In this document: positions 12,094-23,660 of the stretch, piece after piece
How the letters are laid out: every line of letters starts with the position of its first letter
Position numbering within the stretch: the first letter of the stretch is position 1
DNA from: Beverwykella pulmonaria
Lineage: Eukaryota > Ascomycota > Dothideomycetes > Pleosporales > Melanommataceae
Direction of reading: 5' to 3'
Length of the DNA: 64,000 nucleotides
Assembly (NCBI GenBank): GCA_001599595.1
Contig: BCHH01000021.1
Coordinates: 62,001 to 126,000, forward strand
Translations under genes and position numbers: made by a program
The notes under the pieces: model-generated
Seen by the model: the letters and a program-made list of their open reading frames with translations, nothing else
What the model was told of the DNA's origin: nothing
Database searches by the model: none

Positions 12094-12993
12094 ATGATTA
12101 AATTTTTGCTCCTTGCTTCCCTGGGACTCCAAGCGGCGGCAAGTAACCCTAAGCCCAAACCTTTCGACTGTGGGACCGACATCTCGCATGCATCCAAGGA
12201 CTTTCTTGAATCCATTGCCGCTCTCAATAATAACAATCAGGGCGGCTCACCGGCTGCACGAGCTGCTCTTGAAGCACGTGGCAAGGACAACAATTCGGCC
12301 ATTACAGTGGACACCGTCTTCCACATCGTTGCTAAGCAAGACAAGAAAGACGACATCAGCAGTGACATGCCCTCAGCCCAGCTTGATGCACTCAACCAAG
12401 CCTACAAGAACTACAGCATCTCCTTCAACCTCATCAACGTAACCTGGAACACCAACGACGCCTGGGCCGTTGGCGAAAAGGACAGCGACCTAGAAATGAA
12501 AAAGACCCTCCGCCAAGGCACCTACCGGACGCTCAACATTTATTTCCAGACCGACTTGACTGGAGGCGTGCTTGGCCGCTGTACATTGCCCTCCAACATC
12601 GCAAACGGCAAAACAGAGCCCAGTGTCTACGCCAACGACGGCTGTAACGTCAACGCTAATACGATGCCCGACGGCGCCATGGACGGCTTCAACAAGGGCA
12701 AGACGGCGGTTCACGAGACGGGCCACTGGCTCGGTTTGTTGCATACCTTTGAGGGTTATTCATGTGACGGCCCTGGCGACTTTATTGAGGACACCCCGCA
12801 GGAGAGCCAGTCCACTGATGGGTGTCCGGAGTCTCCGCCAAAGCGGAGCTGTCCGAATCAAAGTGGTGATGTGAAGGATGATCCAATTCATAATTATATG
12901 GACTACTCTATTGATAGCTGTTATACCGGATTTACGCCCAAGCAGCATGATAGGATGCACGCTATGTATAACATGTATCGGGATGGGAATTAA
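12094..12993 (+). CDS. Secreted M43-family (pappalysin-type) metalloprotease
   Basis: This intronless gene encodes 299 residues. A signal peptide is evident (MIKFLLLASLGLQAAA, cleavage near 17). The zinc-binding motif HETGHWLGLLH at residues 207-217 matches HExxHxxGxxH of metzincins. The downstream NYMDYSIDSC supplies the Met-turn. Cys residues around the active site fit the disulfides of fungal extracellular metalloproteases such as MEP1 and related secreted proteins. The ~60 residues before VDTVFHIVAKQ are a short propeptide-like stretch. The expected activity is extracellular protein breakdown; in pathogenic fungi such enzymes are often secreted during host contact, which is family knowledge and not shown here. 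The neighbours are unrelated. Confidence 0.93.
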   Translation: MIKFLLLASLGLQAAASNPKPKPFDCGTDISHASKDFLESIAALNNNNQGGSPAARAALEARGKDNNSAITVDTVFHIVAKQDKKDDISSDMPSAQLDALNQAYKNYSISFNLINVTWNTNDAWAVGEKDSDLEMKKTLRQGTYRTLNIYFQTDLTGGVLGRCTLPSNIANGKTEPSVYANDGCNVNANTMPDGAMDGFNKGKTAVHETGHWLGLLHTFEGYSCDGPGDFIEDTPQESQSTDGCPESPPKRSCPNQSGDVKDDPIHNYMDYSIDSCYTGFTPKQHDRMHAMYNMYRDGN

Positions 12994-14313
12994 GGGGTTT
13001 GGGTGACGAACTTACGGCCCATGCTGATCTGCGAAGTTTGGTAAACTGCTTCTTTGCTGGTGGATATTACCCTGTTTCGTTGTTCGTTGTTTCTGTTGTT
13101 TTCGATTTACTTATATTTGTACGAGCTGCCGCCCCTTGCTACATATACATAAAATTGCTTTCACACCCTTTTTGTCCCTATCTCCTTGTCAAGTACAAGA
13201 AATGCCCCAAGACGCCATTTATACGTCGTTCCGCCAGAATTCCTTGTTCGGTGCATGCCTCGCGGCCTGGACTCCAGGTTACCCACGTCTGCAGAGGCTC
13301 CCCTTCATGGTAACGAGTCAGATACGAGCCATTCCTGTCGCAGGCAGATTGGAGAGGGCTAAATGTACGACCTAAATGTTGTTGTTACATTGTGTTGGGA
13401 GGATTCTAGAGCTTTGCGGCCGTCTGTTCTAGACCATGGTACGGTCGGACAAAGCAGGTCCAGTCGCGTGTTAAACTCATACCTTCATCACACCTTTATT
13501 TGCATGGATGATCTAGCTGGCGACTTCTCGATCTACTCTCAGTCTTTGATGCATTACCAATACTCCTCGCATCAATACTCTCGTCATAACCATCAGTAGT
13601 TCCACTACCTCCACCCAACCCCCTACGAACGCAGCAGCCGCAAAGCTTCTCCTAGAACCAAAGCCCCAATATTGACGGCATAAATGCATAATATCCACGT
13701 GGAATTAAAACCTAGAGACTTATCTTAGCCACACCTATACAGCTAGATTCCGGGGTCAAAGCTTTGACACGTCAGACATTGTATGTGGAACTGACAGCAG
13801 GGCTGGACATACATAAGGAAAGACATGACTATTCCTAGCCTGTAAATCTTGCTTAGGAACCTTAGCCGGAGGTTCCATCATGTGATTTCTATGGTGGAGA
13901 AACTGGGGAAATGCACACGAAACAAACAAAAAAAAAGCTTGAGAATTGACGCTTTTGGCCATTGTTCCGGATGCGGAAAGTGCCTTGGTATGAAGCCACC
14001 GTCTCAGGGCAAGTGATAAGAGAGAAGGATGGCATAAAGAAAGAAATAAGAATGTGATGATGGAAAGCAGGATACGCCTCTACTGCCCCGGACTGGACGT
14101 TCACGTTGTTGAGTCAGAGTGTGGAAATCAAGCATCACCATTTCATCACCATCTATTCGAATCCCTACGACACAGCAACCACGGGTATCAAATTTAAGTT
14201 GGGCCTATTACAAAGATATCCTCGGGTTTCTCCTCTTTGGCCCTCTGACCTACCGAAGGTCCGCCTCAATCTCGAGACCGTACTGCTGAGCAGTCGCTTG
14301 TCAAAGGCTCCTC
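12994..14313. other. Gene-free region of 1.3 kb
   Basis: Only short, unconvincing frames occur on both strands. A homopolymer A run lies near 13928-13936. I see no gene, RNA or repeat that I can support. Confidence 0.5.
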
Positions 14314-14586
14314 ATGCCTCAACGCCCTACCATCTTCCACCGCCGAAACAGTTCCTCATCATCTGCCTCGAACGCGACGTTCAAACCACCCTCCGTCTTC
14401 CGCTACACACTCATCCTGTTAAAAGCGCGGCCCACTGTTACCGACCTCTACACTATCTCTTCTTACTCGAGGTCGAGAAGCGCTCCTACGTCACCAAACT
14501 CGACGAACCAGAATCTAAGAGAGTTTTACCTCGACGAGGGTATTGCAGGAGCTGAGACACCGCCACCGCCGCCTTACTCACTTTGA
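14314..14586 (+). CDS. Possible small Ser-rich protein with C-terminal PPPPPY
   Basis: This is a 90-residue open frame, not recognised. It is rich in Ser and basic residues and ends in a Pro run, PPPPPYSL, which contains a PPxY motif of the kind bound by WW domains such as those of Nedd4/Rsp5 ubiquitin ligases. The composition (SYSRSRSAPTSPN) resembles phosphorylated disordered fungal proteins. A second plus-strand frame starts 28 bases after its stop, so the two could be exons of one gene, although I found no splice pair that joins them cleanly. It may also be a chance frame in a leader. Confidence 0.35.
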   Translation: MPQRPTIFHRRNSSSSSASNATFKPPSVFRYTLILLKARPTVTDLYTISSYSRSRSAPTSPNSTNQNLREFYLDEGIAGAETPPPPPYSL

Positions 14587-14614
14587 AGTAAGAGCGAAAA
14601 AGTGAAGGAAAGAG

Positions 14615-14992
14615 ATGGATAATTTGCAGCGGACGTGCAACTCCGTCTTGGCGAAGAAGGGAAAGTATATGGGTTTGTATACAACAGTGGTGCAGTGGAG
14701 TGGTAGGCTTGTGCTCATACTCGTCCTGATCGGGGTTATTTCGGTGGGAATCCTTTTCACTTGCCCCAAGATCTCAATTGATGGTGAGGAAGAAAGGGCG
14801 ACAGATAATGAGCATGAGCATGGGGAGGGAGATGAGAAGGTGAGGTGGGAAGGTGTGAGGCGTGTGTTTGGGAGGGATTTCGGGGATGTGATGGAGATTT
14901 TTAGAGATGCTAGGGTCAGGGGGAATGGAAGGGGGAGAGAAGGGAACGGGGATGATGGACCTGATGTGGGGGATTGTTGCATTTTGCAATGA
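14615..14992 (+). CDS. Possible small TM protein ending in a CaaX-like box
   Basis: This 125-residue open frame is not recognised. It has one strong hydrophobic segment at about residues 32-50 (LVLILVLIGVISVGILF), then an acidic and basic soluble part. The C-terminus is DCCILQ, whose last four residues CILQ fit a CaaX prenylation box with a preceding Cys suited to palmitoylation. A TM segment plus CaaX in one short protein is unusual. The antisense strand is also open over this interval, but its translation is low-complexity, so the plus strand is the better reading if either is coding. Independent support is lacking. Confidence 0.4.
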   Translation: MDNLQRTCNSVLAKKGKYMGLYTTVVQWSGRLVLILVLIGVISVGILFTCPKISIDGEEERATDNEHEHGEGDEKVRWEGVRRVFGRDFGDVMEIFRDARVRGNGRGREGNGDDGPDVGDCCILQ

Positions 14993-15163
14993 AGAACACA
15001 CACGTTTTGATTTGTTCGTTGTGTTCTATAGGTTGGTAATCGGTGGCATAATATAGTAAAAAAGAGTAACAATAGGTAGCTGCCAGAGAGAATCTCGATG
15101 ATGAGGTAGAATGGTAGAAACATGACCATGAATAAGTACGAGCACCTCCCAAGACCACCCGGA

Positions 15164-15630
15164 TTACCGTTCAAAGTAGCCATCGAAGGGGTTTTCAGGA
15201 ACCGATTGCCTAGGACACTAACATGTAGTATGTGATTCTCTCTACCATCAGCTTTCCAAGCCAGTTCTAAAGTATCCCTCACCGAGAGTTTCAGCCAGCC
15301 GGCGTAATCTTCGCTACACGACGTTAGTATCTTAGCTTCCTGCAGTGCACCCTGATGGAACCCCTCAAGACCCTCGCCCCTCCACCATGCGCCATAAAAC
15401 AGCGTCGGATAGCGGGCTGAGATCTGGACCAAGAACGAAGAGGACGAGAAGGAGGGGCGGGAATAAAACTCGATGGCAGGACCTGGGACAGAGTACTCGG
15501 CTTGGAGAGCGAGGCTCCAGACTTCAGCGCGTAGTTTGGTGGGGAGATACGGAAAGGGGTGGAATGTAGTGGCTATGATGGACGGTCTTGGATGGTGCTG
15601 TAGTTGAGGAAGGTGATGAAGGGGAACCAC
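15164..15630 (-). CDS. 2EXR-domain protein, short
   Basis: The first exon (15630-15283) carries the fungal 2EXR signature near residues 22-42: FHPFPYLPTKLRAEVWSLAL (F-x-FxxLPxELRxxIW pattern). 2EXR proteins are an expanded, functionally obscure family in Pezizomycotina. An intron from 15282 to 15218 (GTGAGG...TTAG) gives a compact 133-residue protein ending FDGYFER. Without splicing the frame runs on to 14578 (350 residues), but that extension is a hydrophobic stretch followed by low-complexity residues antisense to another frame, so I prefer the spliced end. The C-terminal half matches nothing I know. The start at 15630 is the first ATG before the domain. Confidence 0.58.
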
Positions 15631-16033
15631 GGGCTCCTTCCAAATTCGGCAATGACAGCGAATGTTTTCTTGCCAAAGAGAATCTGTGAATAGGCTAGAA
15701 AAGCCAGTATATGCCTGAAGACGAGGCCTGTTCTACCTCCCTCGTAATGATGTAAGGCGTTAACTGTGCCATGTGGCTGAAGCGCCACACTTGGGACTCG
15801 AGCCAATCTTGGTCAGCCTCACCTTGTCCTGTATCCGACGCTTTCGCATCATATCACTCTTCACCACCCGCGCGCCCTCTGCAAATCCTCGAATTTCTTA
15901 ATCCCCAGCTCTCGCTTGTGCTGTCTAATTCCCTCATTCGCTCTCCTTCCCCCCACCGCCCTTTGTTTACAGCTCACCTCGACCATCACCTCCACTATCT
16001 CCGCTCCAGCGTTTCGGCGCACGGGAGACCACT
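15631..16033. other. Divergent promoter region
   Basis: This lies between the 2EXR gene (-) and the small membrane-protein gene (+). It has pyrimidine-rich stretches, and a TTTACAG acceptor-like site near 15971 suggests that the leader of the plus-strand gene may be spliced. No gene was called. Confidence 0.45.
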
Positions 16034-16524
16034 ATGTTCTGCCTACGCAGCTGGATACCCATACTCTTCTTCCTGTGAGCTGCTAGCGATTCCAGGAATG
16101 TGCACCCGTACTAAGAATTAGACTAAGGACCAATGCTTCCCCCGTCTACCTCGTCCTCTTCATCTCGGCAACCTATTTCCTGAACCGGCCCTGCGTCTAC
16201 TGCTCGCTCCTCCTCTTCATACTCGTCGTTGCGCTCTTCGACTTCTACACGCCTTGGTTTGAACCTCCGCTCTCCCCACCAAGTACAGAAACCGCACTGG
16301 ACGGGACGTCGCCGTTAACCGATACCGTCTTCGAGACGGCCGGGATCCTCATGTCGGCGGCAAACAACACTGCGCGCGCCATGGCCAAGGCGGCTGTTGA
16401 CGGAGTGAAGGCCAAGTTCACAGGCGAAGAGCAGGGCAATGGAGCTACCGGAGCGAGCTACGAGTGGGTGAGGGGTCTGAAAGAGTGGCGGATACCGTGC
16501 CTTGATGTGCTGGTCCGGATCTGA
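16034..16524 (+). CDS. Small predicted membrane protein, unrecognised
   Basis: Two exons (16034-16074, 16128-16524) encode 145 residues. They are joined by a GTGAGC...CTAAG intron; an alternative acceptor at 16121 would add two residues in frame. The N-terminal 60 residues are strongly hydrophobic (VYLVLFISATYFL at about 20-32, VYCSLLLFILVVALFDF at about 37-53) and end TPWFEPP. A soluble Ala/Thr-rich part follows, with an amphipathic stretch (NNTARAMAKAAVDGVKAKF). The long second exon, open without stops over 397 bases, and the in-frame splice argue for a real gene. I do not recognise the family. Its position 0.4 kb from the divergent 2EXR gene gives no functional hint. Confidence 0.55.
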
Positions 16525-17506
16525 GAGGGAACGATAGCGTATGGATGGTACAGGAAAGAGCGAAACATATACCCATAGCTTCTCTAAAGCCTCCGGAGAC
16601 CGAGGCTTGTTCGCAGGAATGCGTGATACTAGCACGCTTTTTCTTTTTTGGGTCAGCTGCATTGTCGGGCGCATGGTCAGGAGCATTTTTGGGCGTCATA
16701 AGCTGTAGCGCTGTGTGTGCGCCCTTTTCATGAGTTTTATCCTCTATCCTACCTATCCTACTCCTTTGAGGGTTCTTTGCGTCACGGGCGTGCTATTTGG
16801 GGAACGAACAGTGACGTGCGTCGTTTACAGACTCTGGCACTTGGACATCGAAGCATTGGCACTTGAGATGCCCAGCCAATGTTCCTAGCACATGTTCCGC
16901 CCAAGTAAAACCCCTTCCTACTACACCATTTCAAGTCAGGGCTTGGCGCTCAGTCCTCGTCGATGGTTGGAACTACGTGTTATACCACATGCTCCATGGT
17001 GGGGGATCTGACAGCGACGTGCATGAGAGCGAGCTTGGGAAGAGATAGCTGCCTAATTGGGTATTTCTGAAGAAGAGAGTTGCATATAAAATGCCCTTCA
17101 ACGTCACCATGTGATTGTACCCCTGCTAGGAAGGTGCGAAGCTAGCGCGGGGTTCCTCGACCGTTCGTGGGGCAAAGCCGATCACCTGCTTGCTCTCACG
17201 CAACCTTGAATTGAATTCCGCAATCACTCCGTAATCAATCTCCCTCTGCTCTCTTCTCCGAAGCTGGCCGCCCTTTCCCTTTTCTCGAGACGTTGTGCTC
17301 GCCCGCAGCTGTGGACCAAACTGCTCGCTAAACCGACCTCCCACCACCTCTCCACCTCAAGCTTCAGAAATAGACAAGCCCATCTTAGTATACCAAGCCA
17401 ACCCGCACGTGCCCAAAATAACAGACGGTTCTCTCGCGTCAGAGCTACAGCAAGTGCAAGTCAACTTAGATTCTGTTCTAGCGAAACCAGTGGCAGCTTT
17501 GCAATC
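16525..17506. other. Upstream region of aminopeptidase
   Basis: This is about 1 kb of promoter and leader. The last 250 bases are CT-rich. Short open frames are present but not convincing; a 5' leader intron or upstream exon cannot be excluded. Confidence 0.5.
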
Positions 17507-20500
17507 ATGGCATCAGACAGAGACATTCTCCCGAGCTGGTCAGTCAATACACCCACCTGGAAACCAAAGCACTTTCAAAGAGGAGCTGACTTGCGGGATT
17601 GGCTAGGGTCAAGCCCTCCCACTACACCGTCTCTCTCTACGACCTCGAGTTCGGCGGGGGCTTCACGTACCAAGGAACCGTCACAATCGACGTCAATATC
17701 AAGAACGCGGAGCCATTTAATGACATTGTCCTCAATGCCCACCAGCTCAAGCTCCACCGCGCCGAGCTCAAGACGGGCGACGCTACGCGAGAGTCGAAGA
17801 ACATCACATACGATGAGAAACGCCAGCGAGTCACGCTGGACTTTGGCGACAAGATCCAACACTCTGGCGAAGCTACCCTCACTGTGAAGTTCGAGGGCAC
17901 AATCAACAATGTGGGTTAGACAGGAGCACTGTATGCAAGGGGAATGGCTGCTAAATGGTAAACAGATCATGGCTGGCTTCTACCGTTCCAAATACAAGCC
18001 CAAAGGCGATGTGCCAGCGTCGGTAGCCAAGGACGATGAATTCCACTACATGTTCAGCACCCAATTTGAATCCTGCGATGCTCGCCGAGGATTCCCCTGC
18101 TTCGACGAACCCAACCTGAAAGCCACCTTTGATGTTGATCTCGAGATCCCACAAGACCAGATTGCTCTGAGCAACATGCCGGAGAAGGAGACAAAAGAGA
18201 GCAAGAGGCCCGGATTCAAGACCGTGGTGTTTGACCGTACGCCAATCATGTCTACGTACCTCCTTGCATGGGCCATTGGAGACTTCGAATATGTAGAGGA
18301 GTTCACCAAACGCAAATACAACGGCAAGAGCATCCCTGTGAGAGTGTACACTACCCGTGGACTCAAGGATCAAGGGCGTTTTGCGCTGGAGAACTGCCAC
18401 CAGGTGGTGGACTACTTCTCTGAGGCATGGAAACGTCTAACTAAACAGTATGCCCTACGCTAATACGATCTTCAGGTCTTCCAAATCGACTATCCTCTTC
18501 CCAAGGTTGACCTTCTTGCTGTGCATGAATTTGTAAGTAATGAACTTTTCTTTGCTAGGTGAATCGCACTAATTGACAGCCAATAATACGTTTACCCCTT
18601 CCCAACTACCATAGGTCTCGTTCGCTGACCGGTGCATCCTAGTCACACGGTGCCATGGAGAATTGGGGTCTTATTACCTACCGGTCAGTTACCACAGCTG
18701 TTCATCGTTCTTATATAGTATCTAACTTTTCTCCCCCCAGAACAACCGCCGTGCTTTTCGATCCGAAAACTTCCGCGGACAGCTACCGTAACAGGGTGGC
18801 TTATGTCGTGGCTCACGAGCTTGCTCACCAGTGGTTCGGCAATCTTGTCACTATGGATTGGTGGAGCGAGCTCTGGCTTAACGAAGGGTTTGCAACTTGG
18901 GTCGGATGGCTGGCCATTGATCATCTCTATCCCGGTATGCATTTCTACGCACTACCCTAGACATGGAGCTAATTGGGGTTTAGAATGGAATGTGTGGGGA
19001 CAGTTCGTTGTACGTGGAAGGTCCAGAGGTAGTCCCGCTCCCTGCAATGGCTGACGATACATTTCTAATCTAGACCGAATCTGTTCAAACAGCTTTCCAG
19101 TTTGATGCGCTGCGATTCTCCCATCCTATTGAGGTACCCGTATATGATGGCCTCGAAGTTGACCAAATCTTCGACCACATCAGCTATCTCAAAGGCAGTT
19201 CGGTTATCCGCATGTTGAGTGCCCACCTTGGAGAGAAAGTGTTCCTACAGGGCGTTGCGGATTATCTCAAAGCTCACCAGTACTCGAACGCAACGACAAA
19301 TGACTTGTGGTCCGCCCTAAGCAAGGCATCTGGCCAGGATGTCAACAGCTTCATGGACTTCTGGATCCGAAAAATTGGCTTCCCTGTCGTCACTGTCGCG
19401 GAGGAGCCTGGACAGATAAGTCTCCGTCAACAGCGCTTCCTGCTTTCTGGTGACGCTAAGCCCGAGGAGGATGAGACCGTCTGGTGGGTTCCATTGGGTC
19501 TACATACTGGATCGTCTGCTTCTGCCGCCTCTCTCCATAAGATTGGAGCTCTGACTAAGAAAGAGGATACCATCAGGGATGTTGATGAAACTTTTTATCA
19601 GATCAACAAGAATCTCACAGGGTTCTATAGAACGAACTACCCACCCAGTCGCCTCGCTAAGCTTGGAGAAGCCAGACATCACTTGACCGTTCAGGACAAG
19701 ATTGGGCTTGTTGGTGACGCTTACGCGAACTCAGTGGCCGGGTATGGTTCGACAGCCGGTCTTCTGGCTCTTGTAGAGCGTTTCCAAGACGAGTCAGAAT
19801 ATCTGTAAGTGGTTATCATGAAAGTCTTTTTTATCGACAGCACTGACCTTAGCACAGGGTCTGGTCCCAGATCCTCACGACCATGGGTAGTGTCCGCAGT
19901 GTCTTCTCAGGCACGGGAGAAATCAGTGATGGTTTGAGGGCTTATAGCCTCAAGTTGATCACTCCTGCGGTTGAGAAGGTTGGCTGGGAGTTCAAGGAGG
20001 GAGAAAGCTTCCTGGTCGGCCAGTTGCGAGCTGCCCTCATCTTCTCAGCTGGTCTCATTGGTCACAAAGGCACGGTCGAAGAAGCTCAGCGTCGCTTCGA
20101 TCTGTACATTTCAGGAAAAGACCGCGAGGCCATCAATCCCTCCCTCCGGAAGGCCGTCTTCTCCATTGCTGTTAAGAATGGCGGAGAGTCCGCTTTCAAG
20201 GCCGTCCAGAACGATTACCTCAACTCGACTACCATTGACGGCAAGGAGATTTGCCTTCAGTCCCTTGGCCGCGTTCAATCCCCCGAGCTCGCTCAAGAGT
20301 TCCTTTCATTCATCTTTTCCGACAAGGTCGCCATGCAGGACAAGCACTCTGGTACCATCGCTCTCGCCAACAATGCCAAGGTTCGCATCGAGGTGTGGAA
20401 CTTCATCCGCGATAACTGGGACACGGCTGTTCACAAAACACTGTCAGGTAATCTTGTGGTCTTAGAGCGTTTCTTGAGATTCGGTCTGAACAAGTTCTCT

Positions 20501-20671
20501 GATGTGGCCGTGGCCGATGATATTGCGAAGTTCTTTAGCGGCAAAGACACTAGAGGCTATAACAAGGGCTTAGACGTCATTGACGACACCATCAGGAGTC
20601 ACGCGAAGTACAAGAGCAGAGACGAGAAAGTCGTTAAGGAATGGCTGAAAGCTAATGGCTATATTCAGTGA
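17507..20671 (+). CDS. APE2: M1-family aminopeptidase (Ape2/Aap1 type)
   Basis: This zinc aminopeptidase removes N-terminal residues from peptides. Nine exons (17507-17538, 17607-17910, 17966-18424, 18476-18532, 18643-18683, 18741-18934, 18984-19009, 19074-19804, 19858-20671) encode 885 residues. The substrate-binding GAMEN motif is at about 287-291. The zinc site HELAH is at 323-327 and the third ligand is E346 in WLNEGFA, with the expected 18-residue spacing. The ERAP1-like helical C-terminal domain runs to the end. The third intron (18425-18475) must use a GC donor (GAG|GCATGG), because no GT donor keeps the [16 protein letters not shown] block in frame. The start at 17507 gives a cytosolic-type N-terminus. 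A longer form with a mitochondrial leader, known from yeast relatives, was not found. Confidence 0.97.
18425..18475 (+). other. Inferred GC-AG intron in aminopeptidase
   Basis: The exon ends GAG and the intron begins GCATGG and ends TTCAG. The nearby GTATGC at 18448 would leave a 28-base intron and break the frame. Removing this 51-base stretch restores [13 protein letters not shown], conserved in M1 enzymes. Confidence 0.75.
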
Positions 20672-21215
20672 CTTCAGGGTCGACTATGAGGGGGCGACAG
20701 GATTGGTGTGGGCTCCACAAAGCCATCGGATCGCCCAGATCGAAGGGCTAAAAGCATAGGCGGATCTTTCAGATTTGATAGACGTAGATGCGAAAATACG
20801 AACCCAAGACTTGGTTTGGAGCCTGAATTTTTCCGTTCTTGTGTAGATTGTGCTCATGTCTTTGAATGTTATTGTGAGGCATGACCCTTGCGCAGAAGTT
20901 TGTGCGGACGATGGTATTATACAGAATCGGAGCGTTCCTTCATCCGAACATGATGCTCATAAAATCGACGAGTGTGTGTGGCACTCGCGGATCAGTAATA
21001 GGTGTATATGTTTCATTGCCACATGTACTTGCTTGGGTATCTTTGTTGCCATTCTTCCTCGTACTCCAGACCGTGTCTTTCATAATCTCGCTCAAACGTC
21101 CTCAACTCTCTCCATCCCCACTTCCCAGGCAGCGGCATCCGTCCCAATTCCTCAACCCCTCCATCGTGTTCTTTGGCATCAGTCCCCTGGATTTCCCGTC
21201 TCTTCTGATTCCATC
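20672..21215. other. Convergent 3' region
   Basis: This holds the 3' ends of the aminopeptidase (+) and the NCE101-type gene (-). Open frames here are chance products. Confidence 0.55.
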
Positions 21216-21489
21216 TCAAGCTTTCTTCGCACCCCCACCCGCATTCCCGTTCCAGCCCCCATCCCACGCAATCGCAACCCTTCGTTTTACCACCTCGATT
21301 GTTTGCTCCGTACTCCGGCCTCTCTCTTTCTCTTCACGGTTTATGCGTGTAGCGGCTGCGGCGAGCCCGATAGATATGGCGAAGATGGGGTCTAGGGATC
21401 TGGTGGGCAGAGGGCAATGTTAATTATGTGTTGGACGAGGGGAGGGGGGAGAAGAGGACGTACTTGGAGATTATGTATTGGTATGCCAT
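21216..21489 (-). CDS. NCE101: Nce101-family small membrane protein
   Basis: Two short exons (21489-21464, 21399-21216) encode 69 residues, too short and split for ordinary ORF calling. The protein starts MAYQYIISKSLDPIFAISIG and continues LAAAATRINREEKERG. The pattern of a short N-terminus, LDPxFA, one hydrophobic segment and RINREEKE is the hallmark of the fungal NCE101 family, first linked in yeast to non-classical export. The molecular role is still unclear. The 64-base intron has a GTACGT donor and a CCACCAG acceptor. The Gly/Ala/Lys tail (GGGAKKA) is variable in the family. Recognition is from memory of the family pattern. Confidence 0.85.
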
Positions 21490-22524
21490 GGCTTCTTTTG
21501 TGTATGCTGGCTGCAATGTTGGATTCGACTGAGAGGTGGTGTTGTTCGATTTCGATGTTGCGGAGCACAAGTCGACAGCGGTAGAAAGAGTAAACTCCGG
21601 AGAATGGCTATGTCAAATCAGACACCTCAATCTGACTTCCACCCGTTCGTTCGTTCGTTCGTACAAGCAGGAAAGATCCGTGTTGGAGGATCGAACGGTG
21701 AAGAAGAAGACGGGATGGGTGTGCGAAATGTCGTCAACCCTCCCGCAAAGCTCGAGCTCCCGTTCCCAGCCGAGGTCAGCGCCGCGTTAGTCTGATGGGT
21801 AGGGCTGGAGGCAAGCTTGGCGGGCCCGCGATGCCCGCGCCACGCAGGTACGGACAGCGGCGGCTCCAGGGCAGATGCAGGTGCAGCAGGGCCGGTTTGC
21901 ACCGGAGTCTCGTTACTCACTAATCACAATGGCAATGCTCTTGTCACAGTGAGGGACTACGTCACCCTTGTTTCGCGGATGACTTGTCACTCATGCTGCA
22001 TGCCATGTCGTCATGGGGTTTCAGAGCCGCATCACGCTGTCAGATCAGTAGCTGGATACCTAGCTGCCTAGCTCTCTACAATCGGGCCTTCACGGGGTTT
22101 TGCAGATGGACGGAGCGTTCTTGGATCAGGTCTTGTGTATTGGAGCTAGAGCATAGTAATCAAAGTACAGGTTCAACGCAGGAAACAGAAGACGAGAGTC
22201 AACCCAATCGGCCATCGATTACCACTAGAGAACCCGCTGACTGCCTAAGCTCTGCATGCCCACACAGGAGACCACAGCCAGGAGAGATGAGAGCGGTGTT
22301 CCTCCTCCAACCCAGATGCTGCTTGTCAGGCTGGGATCGAAGTGGTACCGAAGCGCCTACATGCTCCTCATTCAACGCATTTGCTCGTGTCGTTTAGCCG
22401 TGGTGTTGTGTTCGTGAAAAGAAGACCCGCAAAGATACCAAAACGCCCGTTCAGTCCACCGCGCCCCTCGAAAGCCGAATGAATAGTTGTAAAAGGAGCA
22501 CGACGCGGAGAGGGGTACATGCGC
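21490..22524. other. NCE101-ATG8 intergenic region
   Basis: This holds the promoter of the NCE101-type gene and the 3' region of ATG8. It contains a CGTT microsatellite. A 97-codon minus-strand frame (21627-21920) runs across this repeat and looks like chance. Confidence 0.5.
21644..21662. repeat. CGTT microsatellite
   Basis: Almost five perfect copies of the 4-base unit CGTT, lying upstream of the NCE101-type gene. Confidence 0.9.
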
Positions 22525-23269
<745 letters not shown>

Positions 23270-23588
23270 TTAAGCAGAGCACCGCACCGCAGGCCAGACT
23301 GTCGTCGCAGTAGCCGTGGCTGCGCCCTTTGTTTCGCGGGCACGTCCGCAGTGACTCTTCTTTGTATGGCTGTGCTGACCCAGCCTCCACCGCTGCTGAA
23401 GTCACTTGGCCCTTTTCGCATGACCACCCATCCCATGTTGACTCATCAGCAATGTACCTGCCCAGGCGTGTCCAGCAGGTGGCGCATTCGAAGTCCGCCT
23501 GCGTGTCACGGTTGGGCTTCCATAATCCTACTGCCTGGCAAGAGCTGCTCGGATTTCTCAGCGGCTATGGCTGCCCCATCTGCCACCA

Positions 23589-23611
23589 CAGCAGCAGCAG
23601 CAACAGCAGCA
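23589..23611. repeat. CAG/CAA trinucleotide run
   Basis: About 7.5 trinucleotide units, mostly CAG with one CAA, in non-coding DNA. Confidence 0.8.
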
Positions 23612-23660
23612 CAGACGCGGATATGAGATGAATATTCCGTGGGTGTGACAAAGTCTGCAT

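Noticed and set aside
18448..18475. GTATGC...CAG as a normal GT-AG intron in the aminopeptidase
   Set aside because: Only 28 bases long and it puts the conserved downstream block out of frame.
20850..21423. Two overlapping plus-strand frames of about 180 codons
   Set aside because: They lie antisense to the NCE101-type exons and in 3' regions; the minus-strand protein is recognisable.
21627..21920. 97-codon minus-strand frame upstream of NCE101
   Set aside because: It runs through a CGTT microsatellite, has low-complexity composition and no partner exon.
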